Shown: positions 35,706-45,606, numbered from the stretch's first letter. The stretch: DNA of 64,000 bases from Roseovarius atlanticus (GCF_001441615.1 NZ_LAXJ01000002.1:496001-560000); one strand, 5' to 3'. Program-made: numbers and translations. The notes: generated from the letters alone by a model not told the origin.

Positions 35706-36428
35706 ATGAAAAAGCTAGTTCTTTCCACACTTGCCGCGGCGCTTGCCGGCGGCATGGCGATGGCCCAGGACAAGACGATCCGTCTGGGCACCGAGGGCGC
35801 CTATGCGCCGTGGAATTTCGTCAACGATGCCGGCGAGATCGACGGCTTCGAGCGCGAGCTGGGCGACGAGCTGTGCGCGCGCGCCGAGCTGACCTGCGAA
35901 TGGGTCAAGAACGACTGGGATTCGATAATACCCAACCTGGTGGGCGGCAACTATGACGTCATCATCGCGGGCATGTCGATCACCGACGAGCGCGACGAGG
36001 TCATCGACTTTACCCAGAACTACACGCCGCCCGATCCGTCGGCCTATGCCGGCATGTCCGAAGACGTCGATGTGGCCGGCGGCGTCATCGCCGCGCAGAC
36101 CGGTACGATCCAAGCCGGTTACGTGGCCGAATCCGGTGCAACACTGGTCGAGTTTGCCACGCCCGAGGAAACCATCGCCGCCGTCAAGAATGGCGAGGCG
36201 GACGCGGTTCTGGCCGACAAGTCCTTCCTTGCCCCGATCGTGGCCGAGGATGCGGACATGATGTTCGTGGGCGAAGATGTTCCGCTGGGCGGTGGCGTCG
36301 GCATGGGTGTCCGCGAATCCGACACCGAGCTGAAAGAGACGTTCGACGCCGCCATCCAGTCGATGAAGGACGATGGCAGCCTGAACGAGCTGATCAAGAA
36401 ATGGGAAGTCGCCTCGACTTTCGAATAA
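35706..36428 (+). CDS. Amino acid ABC transporter substrate-binding protein (LAO/HisJ type)
   Basis: The 240-residue periplasmic protein has a signal peptide (KKLVLSTLAAALAGGMAMA, cleavage before QDKT). The bilobal SBP_bac_3 domain includes TEGAYAPWNFVNDAGEIDGFERELGDELC, a Cys pair LCARAELTC as in lysine/arginine/ornithine and histidine binders, and IIAGMSITDERDEVIDFT. AGGGAGA precedes the ATG by five bases. Likely ligand is a basic amino acid, inferred from these HisJ/LAO-like features. Confidence 0.9.
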   Translation: MKKLVLSTLAAALAGGMAMAQDKTIRLGTEGAYAPWNFVNDAGEIDGFERELGDELCARAELTCEWVKNDWDSIIPNLVGGNYDVIIAGMSITDERDEVIDFTQNYTPPDPSAYAGMSEDVDVAGGVIAAQTGTIQAGYVAESGATLVEFATPEETIAAVKNGEADAVLADKSFLAPIVAEDADMMFVGEDVPLGGGVGMGVRESDTELKETFDAAIQSMKDDGSLNELIKKWEVASTFE

Positions 36429-36439
36429 GCTGACTCTGC

Positions 36440-36464
36440 CGCGCCCCGGGCATTCCGGGGCGCG
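36440..36464 (+). terminator. Intercistronic hairpin between binding protein and permease
   Basis: CGCGCCCCGG and CCGGGGCGCG form a perfect 10-bp stem with a 5-base loop, 11 bases after the binding-protein stop, followed only by CGCTTT. Such hairpins after binding-protein genes commonly stabilise the upstream message and lower permease expression. Confidence 0.55.
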
Positions 36465-36566
36465 CGCTTTGGGCCTGACGGGGACACATGGCCGACACCA
36501 CGCGCATCTTCACGCCGGGCGTATCGCGCTGGCCTTCGCCCTTGGGCCGGGCCGCGGAGCTATGCA

Positions 36567-37451
36567 ATGTTTGAGTTCTGCTCCGATCCTTCGGTCCTTG
36601 GCGATTTTCAGTGGCTGGCCTGCTACCTGACGACCGCCAAACACGCCAATCTTTACTTCGCCGTCGGCCTTGTGCTGGTCCTCTTGGCCATAACCGCACC
36701 GACCGCGCTGGCCTTCGGCTTTGGCGCCGCAACCGCGGCACGGTCGAAATTCCGGCCGCTGGCCTGGCTGGCGCATGGCTACATCAACCTTGTGCGCGGC
36801 GTGCCCGACACGGCCTTTTTCCTTTTCTTCGTCATCGCGCTGGACCAGGCGTTCGAATGGATCCGGCACAAGATCAAATGCCCGGACTGGGACCAGCCCA
36901 TCCGGCAGGGCAACGACTTCATCGTGTGCCAGGCAGCCAAGCTGCCCTTGGGCGAGGCGGACCAGTGGGTGCACGAAATCTACGGCTTTTTCATCGCCGT
37001 CCTGACCTTTGCGCTGGTCTTCGGCGCCTTTGCCGGAAACGTGCTTTACGGCGCGATGCGCACTGTGCCCCGCGGCCAGATCGAAACCGCCGAGGCCTAT
37101 GGCATGACCCCGCGCCAAAGCTTCTGGCGCATCCTCGTGCCGCAGATGTGGGTCTATGCCCTGCCCGGGCTCAGTAATATCTGGATGGTGCTGACCAAGG
37201 CGACCCCGCTGCTGTTTCTTCTGGGCGTCGAGGATATCGTTTATTGGGCGCGGGAGCTGGCGGGCACTGCGCTGCCGAAGTTCACCGACTATCCCCACGG
37301 CGACTGGCGCATGTGGTATTTCCTGGCGCTGCTGGTCTTTTACCTTGGCCTGACGCGGGTGTCCGAAATCGTGCTCGACCGGCTGATGATCAAGCTGTCG
37401 CATGGGCAGGCCACCACCGGCGGCGAAGCCCTGCGCAAGGCGGCGGCGTGA
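36567..37451 (+). CDS. Amino acid ABC transporter permease (HisQ/HisM family)
   Basis: The 294-residue inner membrane protein has about five to six helices. The EAA loop is seen as GQIETAEAYGMTPRQSFWRILVPQMW, which contacts the ATPase. YINLVRGVPDTAFFLFFVIAL is the usual region of family permeases. An insert of about 50 polar residues (KIKCPDWDQPIRQGN...) lengthens it compared with HisQ. GGAG lies seven bases before the ATG. Its stop overlaps the second permease by one base. Confidence 0.92.
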   Translation: MFEFCSDPSVLGDFQWLACYLTTAKHANLYFAVGLVLVLLAITAPTALAFGFGAATAARSKFRPLAWLAHGYINLVRGVPDTAFFLFFVIALDQAFEWIRHKIKCPDWDQPIRQGNDFIVCQAAKLPLGEADQWVHEIYGFFIAVLTFALVFGAFAGNVLYGAMRTVPRGQIETAEAYGMTPRQSFWRILVPQMWVYALPGLSNIWMVLTKATPLLFLLGVEDIVYWARELAGTALPKFTDYPHGDWRMWYFLALLVFYLGLTRVSEIVLDRLMIKLSHGQATTGGEALRKAAA

Positions 37452-38257
37452 TGAGCTGCTGGCAGACGATTCAGGATTACGCGCTGCGGTCCATCGGGCT
37501 GGGCGAGCGCCTGTTGCCGCGTGAGGATTTCACGCTGTGCCAGCAGGTCACGCTGATCGGCTCGGGCATGATCTGGAATGTCTATTTTGGCGTGCTGGCG
37601 ATCATCTTCGGCTTCGGCCTCGCCACGGTGGTGGCCGTCGGCAAGGCCTCGCCCAACCGCCTGCTGCAAAAGCCCTCGGCGTGGTTCATCTACATCTTCC
37701 GGGGCTCGCCTCTCTTCATCCAGTTCTTTTTCGCCTACGCAGTCTTTCTGAACCTCAAGTCGGTCTATCCGATCTTCGACGCGTTCACAGCCGCCTGGCT
37801 GGGTGCGTTGATCGTCCTGTTCCTCAACACCGCCGCCTATTCTGGCGAGATCTTCTACGGTGCCCTGCGCTCGATCCCCAAGGGCGAGGTCGAGGCGGCG
37901 GATGCCTACGGGTTCTCGGGCTTCACCCGGTTCCGGCGGATCATCTGGCCCACCATGTTGCGGCTGGCCTGGCCCGCCTATACCAACGAGGCGATCTTTC
38001 TCTTCCATGCCACCACGTTGGTCTTCTTCTCGGCCTTTCCGGCGTGGCAGCAACGAGGCGACGCGCTCTATTACGCGAACTACTTTGCCGATAAGACCTT
38101 CAACCCTTTCGTGCCCTACCCGATCCTTGCGGGGTATTTCATCCTGCTGACATTGGTCGTGATCTCGATCTTCGGGCTGGTGAACCGGCGGCTGAACCGT
38201 CACCTGCCGCAGGAACGCCGCGCCCGGATGCGGTTTCGCCCGAACATCATTCGCTGA
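37451..38257 (+). CDS. Amino acid ABC transporter permease (HisQ/HisM family)
   Basis: The 268-residue permease pairs with the preceding one. The EAA loop is GEVEAADAYGFSGFTRFRRIIWPTMLR; IYIFRGSPLFIQFFFAYAVF is the family region. ATG 37451 overlaps the upstream stop by one base; a GTG one codon earlier is possible. Together with the ATPase and binding protein it completes the importer. Confidence 0.92.
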   Translation: MSCWQTIQDYALRSIGLGERLLPREDFTLCQQVTLIGSGMIWNVYFGVLAIIFGFGLATVVAVGKASPNRLLQKPSAWFIYIFRGSPLFIQFFFAYAVFLNLKSVYPIFDAFTAAWLGALIVLFLNTAAYSGEIFYGALRSIPKGEVEAADAYGFSGFTRFRRIIWPTMLRLAWPAYTNEAIFLFHATTLVFFSAFPAWQQRGDALYYANYFADKTFNPFVPYPILAGYFILLTLVVISIFGLVNRRLNRHLPQERRARMRFRPNIIR

Positions 38258-38273
38258 TAGGTCCGCCGCTGCC

Positions 38274-39071
38274 TTAGGCTTGGTCGTCGTCCTGCGCGCG
38301 GGCCTTCATGTCCCGCATCGCCCGGTCCCATTGGCGCGGCGCCAGCAACTTGCGAAAGGCACGCTCCAGTTCAGCCGTGCCGTTGCGCGCGTACCAGCGC
38401 CCGTGCGCGATGATCACGCGCCGCGCGCCCCAACCGACGATGGTCTCGATGTCCTCGGCAAACGCCTGTTTGTCGCGAAAGGTCCAGCGGATCAGGGGCG
38501 GCGTCTTGCCATCGGTTTCGTCGATCCCGTTCAGCCACACGAAAGGCCGGCACCGCGCGGGCAGCGTGGCGGTCTCGAACGCCTCGATCAGGTCGGTCAG
38601 GATTGTCGTGGCGGAGCCCTTGTGAAAGAACGCGATTTCTTTGTGCGTCCGGCTGCCGCGCACCAGTATCTGGGCGATCTGACCGTCCCACGGCACCTCT
38701 GCCTCCCGGGGCTGCAATTCCTGCCCGTCCGGCAAGCCGACCCCGTGCGTTGCCGCACGTTCCGGCGTACCAGGCGCCATCCAGAGTTGCGCTTCTGGAA
38801 AGGCCGCGGCCCATTCGGGAATGTGCAGAAAGTGAAACTGGTTCGGCGCAACGAGGTGGCGCACCGGCCCCAGCACCGCCAGGGCCTCCTGCAAATCGTG
38901 GGTAAGCGGGGTTGGAGAATGCACCCAGAGGTCGCCGTTCTCCAGCCGGATCACGGTGGCGCGGGTGGGAAAGGGAAACCCCATCACCGTCACGGGCGCA
39001 CCGTCGATGATCCAAATGCTGTCGGCCACGGGTTTGAGCACATTCAGCGGCTCGTACCCCGTGGCCGTCAC
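38274..39071 (-). CDS. DUF4336 domain-containing protein
   Basis: The 265-residue cytoplasmic protein has a metallo-beta-lactamase-like outline: IWIIDGAPVTVMGFPFPTRATVIRLENGDLWVHSP, then VRHLVAPNQFHFLHIPEW and later VIIAHGRWYARNGT. This matches DUF4336, a group near the MBL-fold hydrolases that lacks the full HxHxDH set. GTG start at 39071 has GGAG eight bases upstream. It lies directly behind the periplasmic cyclophilin gene. Confidence 0.82.
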   Translation of the reverse strand: MTATGYEPLNVLKPVADSIWIIDGAPVTVMGFPFPTRATVIRLENGDLWVHSPTPLTHDLQEALAVLGPVRHLVAPNQFHFLHIPEWAAAFPEAQLWMAPGTPERAATHGVGLPDGQELQPREAEVPWDGQIAQILVRGSRTHKEIAFFHKGSATTILTDLIEAFETATLPARCRPFVWLNGIDETDGKTPPLIRWTFRDKQAFAEDIETIVGWGARRVIIAHGRWYARNGTAELERAFRKLLAPRQWDRAMRDMKARAQDDDQA

Positions 39072-39076
39072 GCGTC

Positions 39077-39622
39077 TTACTCCGTGACCGTAACGGATAC
39101 CATGCGGTCCGGCTCGCCGATGACGGCGCCGTTGGGGCCTTCGCCCCGCTTGATGTCATCCAGCACGTCCAGCCCTTCGGTCACGCGGCCCACGACGGTG
39201 TATTCCCCGTCGAGGAACGGGCCCGGCGCGAACATGATGAAGAACTGGCTGTTGGCGCTGTCAGGGCTCTGGCTGCGGGCCATGCCGACGACACCCCGGT
39301 CAAAGGTGATGTCGGAGAATTCGGCGGCCAGATCGGGACGGTCGCTGCCGCCGCGCCCGGCCATGGACATGTCGCCGCCCATCTTGCCGAATTCGACGTC
39401 GCCGGTCTGGGCCATGAAGCCGTCGATCACGCGGTGAAAGACCACGTTGTCATAGGCGCCTTTGCGGGCCAGTTCGGTTATCTGTTCGACATGACCGGGG
39501 GCCACGTCCTCCAGCAGGTCTACTTTGATTGTGCCGTTGGCCTCGCCCGCGACCTCGATTTCAAGGCCGGTGGCCAGCGCCGGTGCGGCCAGAAGGGTGA
39601 AGAAAGCAGAGAGTTTAAGCAT
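39077..39622 (-). CDS. Periplasmic cyclophilin-type peptidyl-prolyl isomerase
   Basis: The 181-residue protein has a signal peptide (MLKLSAFFTLLAAPALA) and a cyclophilin domain: VVFHRVIDGFMAQTGD with the catalytic Arg, SANSQFFIMFAP, and YTVVGRVTEGLDVLD. It catalyses proline cis-trans isomerisation, here in the periplasm. Its ATG overlaps the end of the cytoplasmic paralogue by eight bases. Confidence 0.93.
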   Translation of the reverse strand: MLKLSAFFTLLAAPALATGLEIEVAGEANGTIKVDLLEDVAPGHVEQITELARKGAYDNVVFHRVIDGFMAQTGDVEFGKMGGDMSMAGRGGSDRPDLAAEFSDITFDRGVVGMARSQSPDSANSQFFIMFAPGPFLDGEYTVVGRVTEGLDVLDDIKRGEGPNGAVIGEPDRMVSVTVTE

Positions 39623-40121
39623 CGGCGGCCACCTTTACGCTGATCATCCGGTCGGGGCTTGCGGGCGGCTCGCCGCGCGTGATGGCATCGACATGCTCCA
39701 TCCCGTCGATCACGCGGCCATAGACCGTGTATTGACGGTTGAGGAAGTGGTTGTCCGAGAAGTTGATGAAGAACTGGCTGTTGGCACTGTCGGGGTTCTG
39801 GCTGCGCGCCGCACCCAGTGTGCCACGATCATGCGGAACGCCCGAAAACTCGGCCTTGAGATTGGGCAGGTCGCTGCCGCCGGTGCCGGCCATACGCAGG
39901 TTGAAATCGTTTTCCATGTTTCCGTTGGCCACGTCGCCCGTTTGCGCCATGAAGCCGTCGATCACACGGTGAAAGGCCACGTTGTCATACTGGCCCGAGC
40001 GCGCCAGCTCTTTCATGCGTTCGCAATGGCCCGGGGCCACGTCGGGCAGCAGCTCGATCGTAACGGTGCCGTCTTTCAGCTCCATCAGGATCGTGTTCTC
40101 GGGGTCTTTGATCTCGGCCAT
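39615..40121 (-). CDS. Cytoplasmic cyclophilin-type peptidyl-prolyl isomerase
   Basis: The 168-residue protein is a single cyclophilin domain without signal: NVAFHRVIDGFMAQTGD, SANSQFFINFSDN and YTVYGRVIDGMEHVD. It is a PpiB-type enzyme. ATG 40121 has GGAGG six bases upstream; the longer frame to 40307 is rejected. It is a paralogue of the next gene and divergent from pgk. Confidence 0.93.
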   Translation of the reverse strand: MAEIKDPENTILMELKDGTVTIELLPDVAPGHCERMKELARSGQYDNVAFHRVIDGFMAQTGDVANGNMENDFNLRMAGTGGSDLPNLKAEFSGVPHDRGTLGAARSQNPDSANSQFFINFSDNHFLNRQYTVYGRVIDGMEHVDAITRGEPPASPDRMISVKVAADA

Positions 40122-40252
40122 CCGGGGCCTCCTTGTTGACTTGGGCTGAGCCATACCTAGGCGCTTGACCCGGGATTGCCAAGCCAGAGCTTGACGCCCT
40201 TGCAAGGTCGCGCCAAAAGGCCTGCGACTGCCACCCAAGAGGAATGTACGCG

Positions 40253-41437
40253 ATGGCCTGGAAGACGCTTGATGACATGGACCTCGATGGCAAGACCGTG
40301 CTGACACGGGTGGATATCAACGTGCCGGTCGAGAACGGACGCGTCACCGACGCCACGCGGCTGGAACGCATCAAGCCCACCATCGATGCCATCCTCGCAG
40401 CGGGCGGCAAGCCGCTCTTGCTGGCGCATTTCGGGCGTCCCAAGGGTAAGGTTGTCGACGCGATGTCACTGCGCCAGGTGGTGCCCGCCTTGCAACAGGC
40501 GACGGGGCATACCGTGCAGTTCATCGAAACGCTGGAAGGCGCCGAAGAGCCCACCGCCGAGGCCAAGGCGGCCGAGGTTCTGCTTTTGGAAAACATCCGC
40601 TTTCACCCGGGCGAAGAGGCCAACGACGCCGAGTTTGCCGCGCGGCTTGCCGGTCTTGGCGATGTCTATTGCAACGACGCCTTTTCCGCCGCGCACCGCG
40701 CCCATGCCTCGACCGAGGCGCTGGCCCGTCACCTGCCCGCCTGCGCCGGGCGGCTGATGCAGGCGGAACTGTCGGCGTTGGAAGCGGCGCTTGCCACGCC
40801 CGAGCGGCCCGTGGTGGCCGTGGTAGGCGGTTCCAAGGTCTCGTCCAAGCTGGACCTGCTGGGCAACCTGGTCGAGAAGGTGGACAAGCTGGTGATCGGC
40901 GGCGGCATGGCCAACACGTTCCTGGCGGCGCAGGGGCTCAGCGTCGGCAAATCGCTGTGCGAGCACGACATGGCCGACACCGCGCGCCAGATCATGGTCA
41001 AGGCCGGTGGCGCGGGCTGTGAAATCCTGCTGCCGGCCGATGTCGTGGTGGCCGAGGAGTTCCGGGCGGGAGCCGCGCACCGGACCGTTCCGGCCCATGC
41101 CTGCCCGGACGATGCGATGATCCTGGATGCCGGGCCGCAGGCCGTCGCGCGGATCACCGCCGCGCTTGATACCGCACGGACTCTCATCTGGAATGGCCCG
41201 CTGGGCGCCTTCGAGATCGAGCCGTTCGACGCGGCCACCAACGCCGCAGCGGGCCATGCCGCCAAGCGCAGCCGCGACGGCCATCTGACCTCGGTCGCAG
41301 GGGGCGGTGACACCGTGGCGGCCCTCAACCAGGCGGGCGCGGCAGAGGATTTCACCTATATCTCGACCGCCGGTGGCGCGTTCCTGGAATGGATGGAAGG
41401 CAAGACGCTGCCGGGTGTGGCGGCGTTGGGCGGCTGA
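40253..41437 (+). CDS. pgk: Phosphoglycerate kinase
   Basis: The 394-residue glycolytic enzyme interconverts 1,3-bisphosphoglycerate and 3-phosphoglycerate. Family regions are [14 protein letters not shown] (the usual DFNVP has Ile for Phe), [21 protein letters not shown], the hinge [11 protein letters not shown], and [11 protein letters not shown] near the C-terminus. I use ATG 40253 (AGAGGA nine bases upstream); ATG 40244 would abut the ribosome site. Length is normal. Confidence 0.96.
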   Translation: MAWKTLDDMDLDGKTVLTRVDINVPVENGRVTDATRLERIKPTIDAILAAGGKPLLLAHFGRPKGKVVDAMSLRQVVPALQQATGHTVQFIETLEGAEEPTAEAKAAEVLLLENIRFHPGEEANDAEFAARLAGLGDVYCNDAFSAAHRAHASTEALARHLPACAGRLMQAELSALEAALATPERPVVAVVGGSKVSSKLDLLGNLVEKVDKLVIGGGMANTFLAAQGLSVGKSLCEHDMADTARQIMVKAGGAGCEILLPADVVVAEEFRAGAAHRTVPAHACPDDAMILDAGPQAVARITAALDTARTLIWNGPLGAFEIEPFDAATNAAAGHAAKRSRDGHLTSVAGGGDTVAALNQAGAAEDFTYISTAGGAFLEWMEGKTLPGVAALGG

Positions 41438-41560
41438 GAGCATCCCTGCCGCATCACGGGTGCGAAGATCGCTTTTCCAAGGTATGGAAAACCGGACTGT
41501 GGTATCGAATGAGGCAGGCCTAGCCTGACCCAGCACGATTTTACCCGGGGAGAGCCCATC

Positions 41561-43159
41561 ATGCGCCGTTTCACACCTGCCATCGCCGCCGTCCTTTGCC
41601 TTGGCCTTGCTACGCCGGGCGGCGCAGAGGGCGACCCGAAGCCAAGCCTGCTTGACCTTGTCACCGTCGACGGTATCGCCGAAAGCCTGGCCAGCGTCGC
41701 CATATCGGCCCTGCGAACGCAAATGGAGGTCGAGTACGAGCATCTGCAGACCGATATCCTGCGTGGGACCGTGGCCCTGACCGGGGTGACCCTGCGCCCG
41801 CAGCTGCCGCACGACCGCGCCCGACAATGCGAGATCACGGTGCAGCGCATCAGCGTCGACCTGGGTCAGCCGGCGGCGGCTTTCGGGGTGGCGACGATTT
41901 CGACAACGATGGTCGGGGCCAATGCCGCGATTGCCTGCGTGCCGCGCGATGTGGGGCTTGGCCTGCGCTCGGCCGGGTACAACGCGATCGAGGTGGATCG
42001 CATGACCTACGAGGCCGAGTACGTGCACAGCACCGGCGAGATCCGCGTCAACGGCTCGGCGGCGGTGAACGACCTTGCGGTCCTTGACCTCGAGGCGGCC
42101 GGCGCGATCCTGCCGCGGCTGGACCAGTTCGGCCTGCCCGGCGATCCTGCGATCCGCGTGCGGCGCGCCGTCGTGGGCCTGCAGGATCAGGGCGGGTGGG
42201 AGCGGCTGTCGTCGCTTATCCCGGAAAACCTGCGCCAGCCCGAGGTGATCCAGGGACTTGGCACCGAGGAACTGACCAACATGCTGAGCAACAACGGCAC
42301 CCGCGCCCTGACCGCGACCGAGCGGCGGTTCATCGACGACCTGATGGAGCATGTGGCGGGCTTCGTGCGCGAACCCGGCGAGATCACGATCGAGGCGCAA
42401 TTGCCCGAGGCCGGCATCGTGCTGGAACCCGAGATATACGAAAGGCTTGAGGAGTTGTTGCAGGCGCTGGCGCCCGATGCGCGCATTGCACCGCTGGCGC
42501 AGTCCGAATTGCTGGACGCAGGCATTCTGGCGCGGCTGGACAGCGGCGACGTCAGCGCGGCCGAGCGGCTGACGGTTGCGCGCGCGCTTCTGACCGGCAG
42601 CGGCGTGCCCCGCGCCGAGGCACTGGTGCCCGACATCCTGTCGCCGCTTGTCGAGGACGGTGGGACGCAGGCCGCCGAGGCCGCGCTGCTGACCGCGCAG
42701 GCGCAGGCCGGGACCGATCCGGCGGCGGCCTATCAGAACACGCTGACCGCGTCCGCGGGGCGCCAGCCCGGGGCGATCGCCATGCTGGACCGGCTGGAAG
42801 AACGGCTGACCACGATAGAAGTCATCGCGGCGCAGGACGCGCATCTTCAGGCGCAAGGCGCTGGCACCGACCTGCCCCCGGGCGACGATATTCGCGCGGT
42901 GCGGGCGCAGGCGCTGGCGTATTTCACCGGGCTGGGCGCACCGCGGTCTTACAGGCAGGCCTACTACTTTGCCCTGATCGCCGAGGCGGCGGGCGATATC
43001 GGTGCCCGTCCCTTGCGCGAGGATATCGAGAACCGTTTCGAGAATCGCGGCGCGGCCGTTCGCGCGGCGTGGGCCGCCCTAAGGTCCGAAATCCAGACCC
43101 GCGCCCTGACAGATTGGATCCAGCGCGACCTCGCGGCGCGGTATCGCAAGGGGGGCTGA
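41561..43159 (+). CDS. Large periplasmic protein, unknown function
   Basis: The 532-residue protein has a signal peptide (RRFTPAIAAVLCLGLATPGGA, cleavage near AEG). The first 200 residues look beta-rich (LQTDILRGTVALTGVTLRPQL, AsmA/TamB-like strand patterns). The middle is helical, and near residue 460 ALAYFTGLGAPRSYRQAYYFALIAEAAGD resembles one Sel1-type repeat. I cannot assign a family. GGGGAGAG precedes the ATG. It sits between pgk and the class I aldolase, with a hairpin over its stop. Confidence 0.65.
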   Translation: MRRFTPAIAAVLCLGLATPGGAEGDPKPSLLDLVTVDGIAESLASVAISALRTQMEVEYEHLQTDILRGTVALTGVTLRPQLPHDRARQCEITVQRISVDLGQPAAAFGVATISTTMVGANAAIACVPRDVGLGLRSAGYNAIEVDRMTYEAEYVHSTGEIRVNGSAAVNDLAVLDLEAAGAILPRLDQFGLPGDPAIRVRRAVVGLQDQGGWERLSSLIPENLRQPEVIQGLGTEELTNMLSNNGTRALTATERRFIDDLMEHVAGFVREPGEITIEAQLPEAGIVLEPEIYERLEELLQALAPDARIAPLAQSELLDAGILARLDSGDVSAAERLTVARALLTGSGVPRAEALVPDILSPLVEDGGTQAAEAALLTAQAQAGTDPAAAYQNTLTASAGRQPGAIAMLDRLEERLTTIEVIAAQDAHLQAQGAGTDLPPGDDIRAVRAQALAYFTGLGAPRSYRQAYYFALIAEAAGDIGARPLREDIENRFENRGAAVRAAWAALRSEIQTRALTDWIQRDLAARYRKGG

Positions 43160-43172
43160 GGCGCAGCCCCCC
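43150..43172 (+). terminator. Terminator-like hairpin overlapping the stop of the periplasmic protein gene
   Basis: GGGGGGCT and AGCCCCCC form a perfect 8-bp stem with a 7-base loop; the gene's TGA (43157-43159) lies at the stem-loop border. ATTTG follows, so the T-run is short. Probably slows or ends transcription before the aldolase gene. Confidence 0.5.
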
Positions 43173-43306
43173 ATTTGACGCCCATCCTGCGGGCAATCCG
43201 CGCAGGCAGATACGTCCGAGCGCAGCTTAAAGCCACCGAGCATTGCGCGGCGCGCGGGCCTCACGTATGACACGGGAAAATCGTAATTACCGGCAAGAGG
43301 GATGGC

Positions 43307-44200
43307 ATGTCGAAGGCTGAACAAACGGAGCAGGTGCGCGCGGGGCAAGGGTTTATCGCGGCGCTGGACCAGTCGGGCGGATCGACCCCAAAGGCCCTGC
43401 GGCTTTACGGGATCGAGGAAGACGCCTACGGCTCGGACGAGGAGATGTTCGACCTTGTCCACGACATGCGAACCCGCATCGCACAGGCGCCGGCCTTTAC
43501 CGGCGACAAGGTGCTGGGCGCGATCCTGTTCGAGATGACCATGGACCGCGAGATGGGCGGCAAGCCCTCGGCGCAGTATCTGTGGGAAGAGCGTCGCGTG
43601 GTGCCTTTTCTGAAGGTGGACAAGGGCTTGGCGGACGAAGCGGACGGCGTTCAGCTGATGAAGCCGATCCCCGATCTGGATAGCCTGCTGGGACGGGCCA
43701 ATGACGCGGGCATCTTCGGCACCAAGATGCGGTCGGTGATCAACGCGGCCTCGCAATCGGGAATTGCCGCTGTCGTGGATCAGCAGTTCGAGATCGGCAA
43801 CATCATCCTCGATCACGGGCTTGTGCCGATCATCGAGCCAGAGGTCACGATCTCGATTCAAGACAAGGCCGAGGCCGAGACGATCCTGTGCGACGAGATC
43901 GCCAAGCATCTAGACACCCTGCCCGAGGGACGCGAAGTGATGCTGAAGCTGACGCTGCCCGAGACGGCCAACCATTACAAGCCGCTGGTCGATCACCCGC
44001 GCGTGCTGCGCGTGGTGGCGCTTTCGGGCGGGTATTCCCGTGACGAGGCCAATGACCGGCTGTCGAAGAACACCGGCATGATCGCCAGTTTCTCGCGCGC
44101 GTTGACCGAAGGGTTGTCGGCGCAGCAGTCGGATGCGGAGTTCAACGACACGATCGCGGCGTCGATCGACAGTATTCACCGGGCGTCCGTTTCCGGTTAA
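43307..44200 (+). CDS. Fructose-bisphosphate aldolase class I
   Basis: The 297-residue enzyme is a Schiff-base aldolase of glycolysis and gluconeogenesis. GQGFIAALDQSGGSTPKALRLYGI at the N-terminus, VPFLKVDKGL, GLVPIIEPEV and the Schiff-base lysine in VMLKLTLPE are all typical of the short bacterial class I type. With pgk 3 kb upstream it forms a loose glycolytic grouping. GAGGGA lies in front of the ATG. Confidence 0.93.
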   Translation: MSKAEQTEQVRAGQGFIAALDQSGGSTPKALRLYGIEEDAYGSDEEMFDLVHDMRTRIAQAPAFTGDKVLGAILFEMTMDREMGGKPSAQYLWEERRVVPFLKVDKGLADEADGVQLMKPIPDLDSLLGRANDAGIFGTKMRSVINAASQSGIAAVVDQQFEIGNIILDHGLVPIIEPEVTISIQDKAEAETILCDEIAKHLDTLPEGREVMLKLTLPETANHYKPLVDHPRVLRVVALSGGYSRDEANDRLSKNTGMIASFSRALTEGLSAQQSDAEFNDTIAASIDSIHRASVSG

Positions 44201-44289
44201 CGCTCTGACATAAAACGTTTTTACCCGAAGAATCCGGGCTGTCGAATGTATCTGGCCCCCGGCAGTCTTTCTGGGTAAAGAGATCCCTC

Positions 44290-45606
44290 ATGGACCTTTC
44301 GACATACCAGACCTTTCGCGTGGCGGCGTGCGACCTCAATGGGCGTATGCGCGGCAAGCGCGTGCCGGGCGACTATGCCACCAAGCTGGACAAGGGCGCG
44401 ATCCGGATGCCCATCTCGGCGCTCAACCTCGATATCTTCGGGGCCGATATCGAAGACAGCCCGCTGGTGTTCGAGACCGGAGACGCCGATGGCATCCTTC
44501 TGCCCACCGGGCGCGGTGCCCTGCCCCTGCCCTGGCTGGAAACCGAGCAGCCGCTGGTACCCATGGCCATGTATCACGAGGATGGCCGTCCCTTTGAGGG
44601 CGACCCGCGCCATGCCCTGGACGCCGTACTGGCGCGCTATGCCGAGCGGGGATGGCGCGTGGTGGCCGCGACCGAGCTGGAATTCACCCTGGTCGATGAC
44701 AGCGACGATACGCTCAGCCCGGTTAAGAATCCCCTAACGGGGCGCGAGATCGGATCGGAAGAGATCCTGTCTATGGCGCAGCTGGACCTTTTTGATCCTT
44801 TCCTGTCAGAGCTTTACGACGCCTGCGCCGCCATGGGCATCCCCGCGCAGACCATGACCAGCGAAAGCGGCGTAGGGCAGTTCGAGATCACGCTGAACCA
44901 CCAGGATGCGATGCGGGCCGCCGACGACACCTGGTTGTTCAAGCGGCTCATTCGCAATCTGGCGCGCACGCACGGTTTTGCGGCGACCTTCATGGCCAAG
45001 CCCTTTGCCGACGACGCGGGCAACGGGATGCACCTGCATTTCTCGGTCTGGGACGAGGACGGCAAGAACGTTTTCGATAATGGCGGGGACGAGGGAACCT
45101 CCCTTTTGAAACAGGCGGTTGCGGGCTGTATTTCAGCCATGCGGGAAAGCACGCTTCTGTTCGCGCCCCATGCCAACAGCTATGACCGGCTGGTGCCGGG
45201 GGCCCATGCGCCGACGGGGGTGGCCTGGGCCTATGAAAACCGCACGGCGGCCATTCGCGTGCCGGGCGGCAGCCCCAAGGCGCGGCGGATCGAGCACCGG
45301 GTGGCGGGGGGCGACACCAACCCTTACCTGACCTTTGCGGGTGTCATGGGGGCTGCGCTGACAGGCATCGAGGACGGGTTGGAGCCGCCCGAGCCGATCA
45401 CGGGAAATGCCTATGATCTCAACCTCTTGCAGCTGTGCGAAGACTGGGAGAGCGCGATTGACCTGTTCGAGACCGCGCCGATCCTCGCCCGTGTGTTCGA
45501 CCCAATGCTGATCCAGAACCTGGTGATGACCAAGCGGCAGGAACTGGCGCTTTTCGCCGAGATCGACCCGGCGGAGCACTGGAAAATCTACCTCGAGACG
45601 GTCTGA
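44290..45606 (+). CDS. Glutamine-synthetase-family ligase (PuuA-like) 1
   Basis: The 438-residue enzyme of the GlnA fold probably gamma-glutamylates an amine such as putrescine rather than ammonia. The N-terminus FRVAACDLNGRMRGKRVP replaces the normal beta-grasp start. Metal-binding and ATP regions are seen as ATELEFTLVDD, ESGVGQFEITLNHQD, GMHLHFSVWDEDGKNVF and ENRTAAIRVPGGSPKARRIEHR. It is related to the second ligase gene at 46490, and a gene for an FAD oxidase of PuuB type follows, which supports an amine-degradation role. Confidence 0.87.
   Translation: MDLSTYQTFRVAACDLNGRMRGKRVPGDYATKLDKGAIRMPISALNLDIFGADIEDSPLVFETGDADGILLPTGRGALPLPWLETEQPLVPMAMYHEDGRPFEGDPRHALDAVLARYAERGWRVVAATELEFTLVDDSDDTLSPVKNPLTGREIGSEEILSMAQLDLFDPFLSELYDACAAMGIPAQTMTSESGVGQFEITLNHQDAMRAADDTWLFKRLIRNLARTHGFAATFMAKPFADDAGNGMHLHFSVWDEDGKNVFDNGGDEGTSLLKQAVAGCISAMRESTLLFAPHANSYDRLVPGAHAPTGVAWAYENRTAAIRVPGGSPKARRIEHRVAGGDTNPYLTFAGVMGAALTGIEDGLEPPEPITGNAYDLNLLQLCEDWESAIDLFETAPILARVFDPMLIQNLVMTKRQELALFAEIDPAEHWKIYLETV

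Noticed and set aside
40466..42856. 796-codon open frame on the minus strand
   Set aside because: It is antisense to pgk and the periplasmic protein gene; composition is that of a shadow frame.
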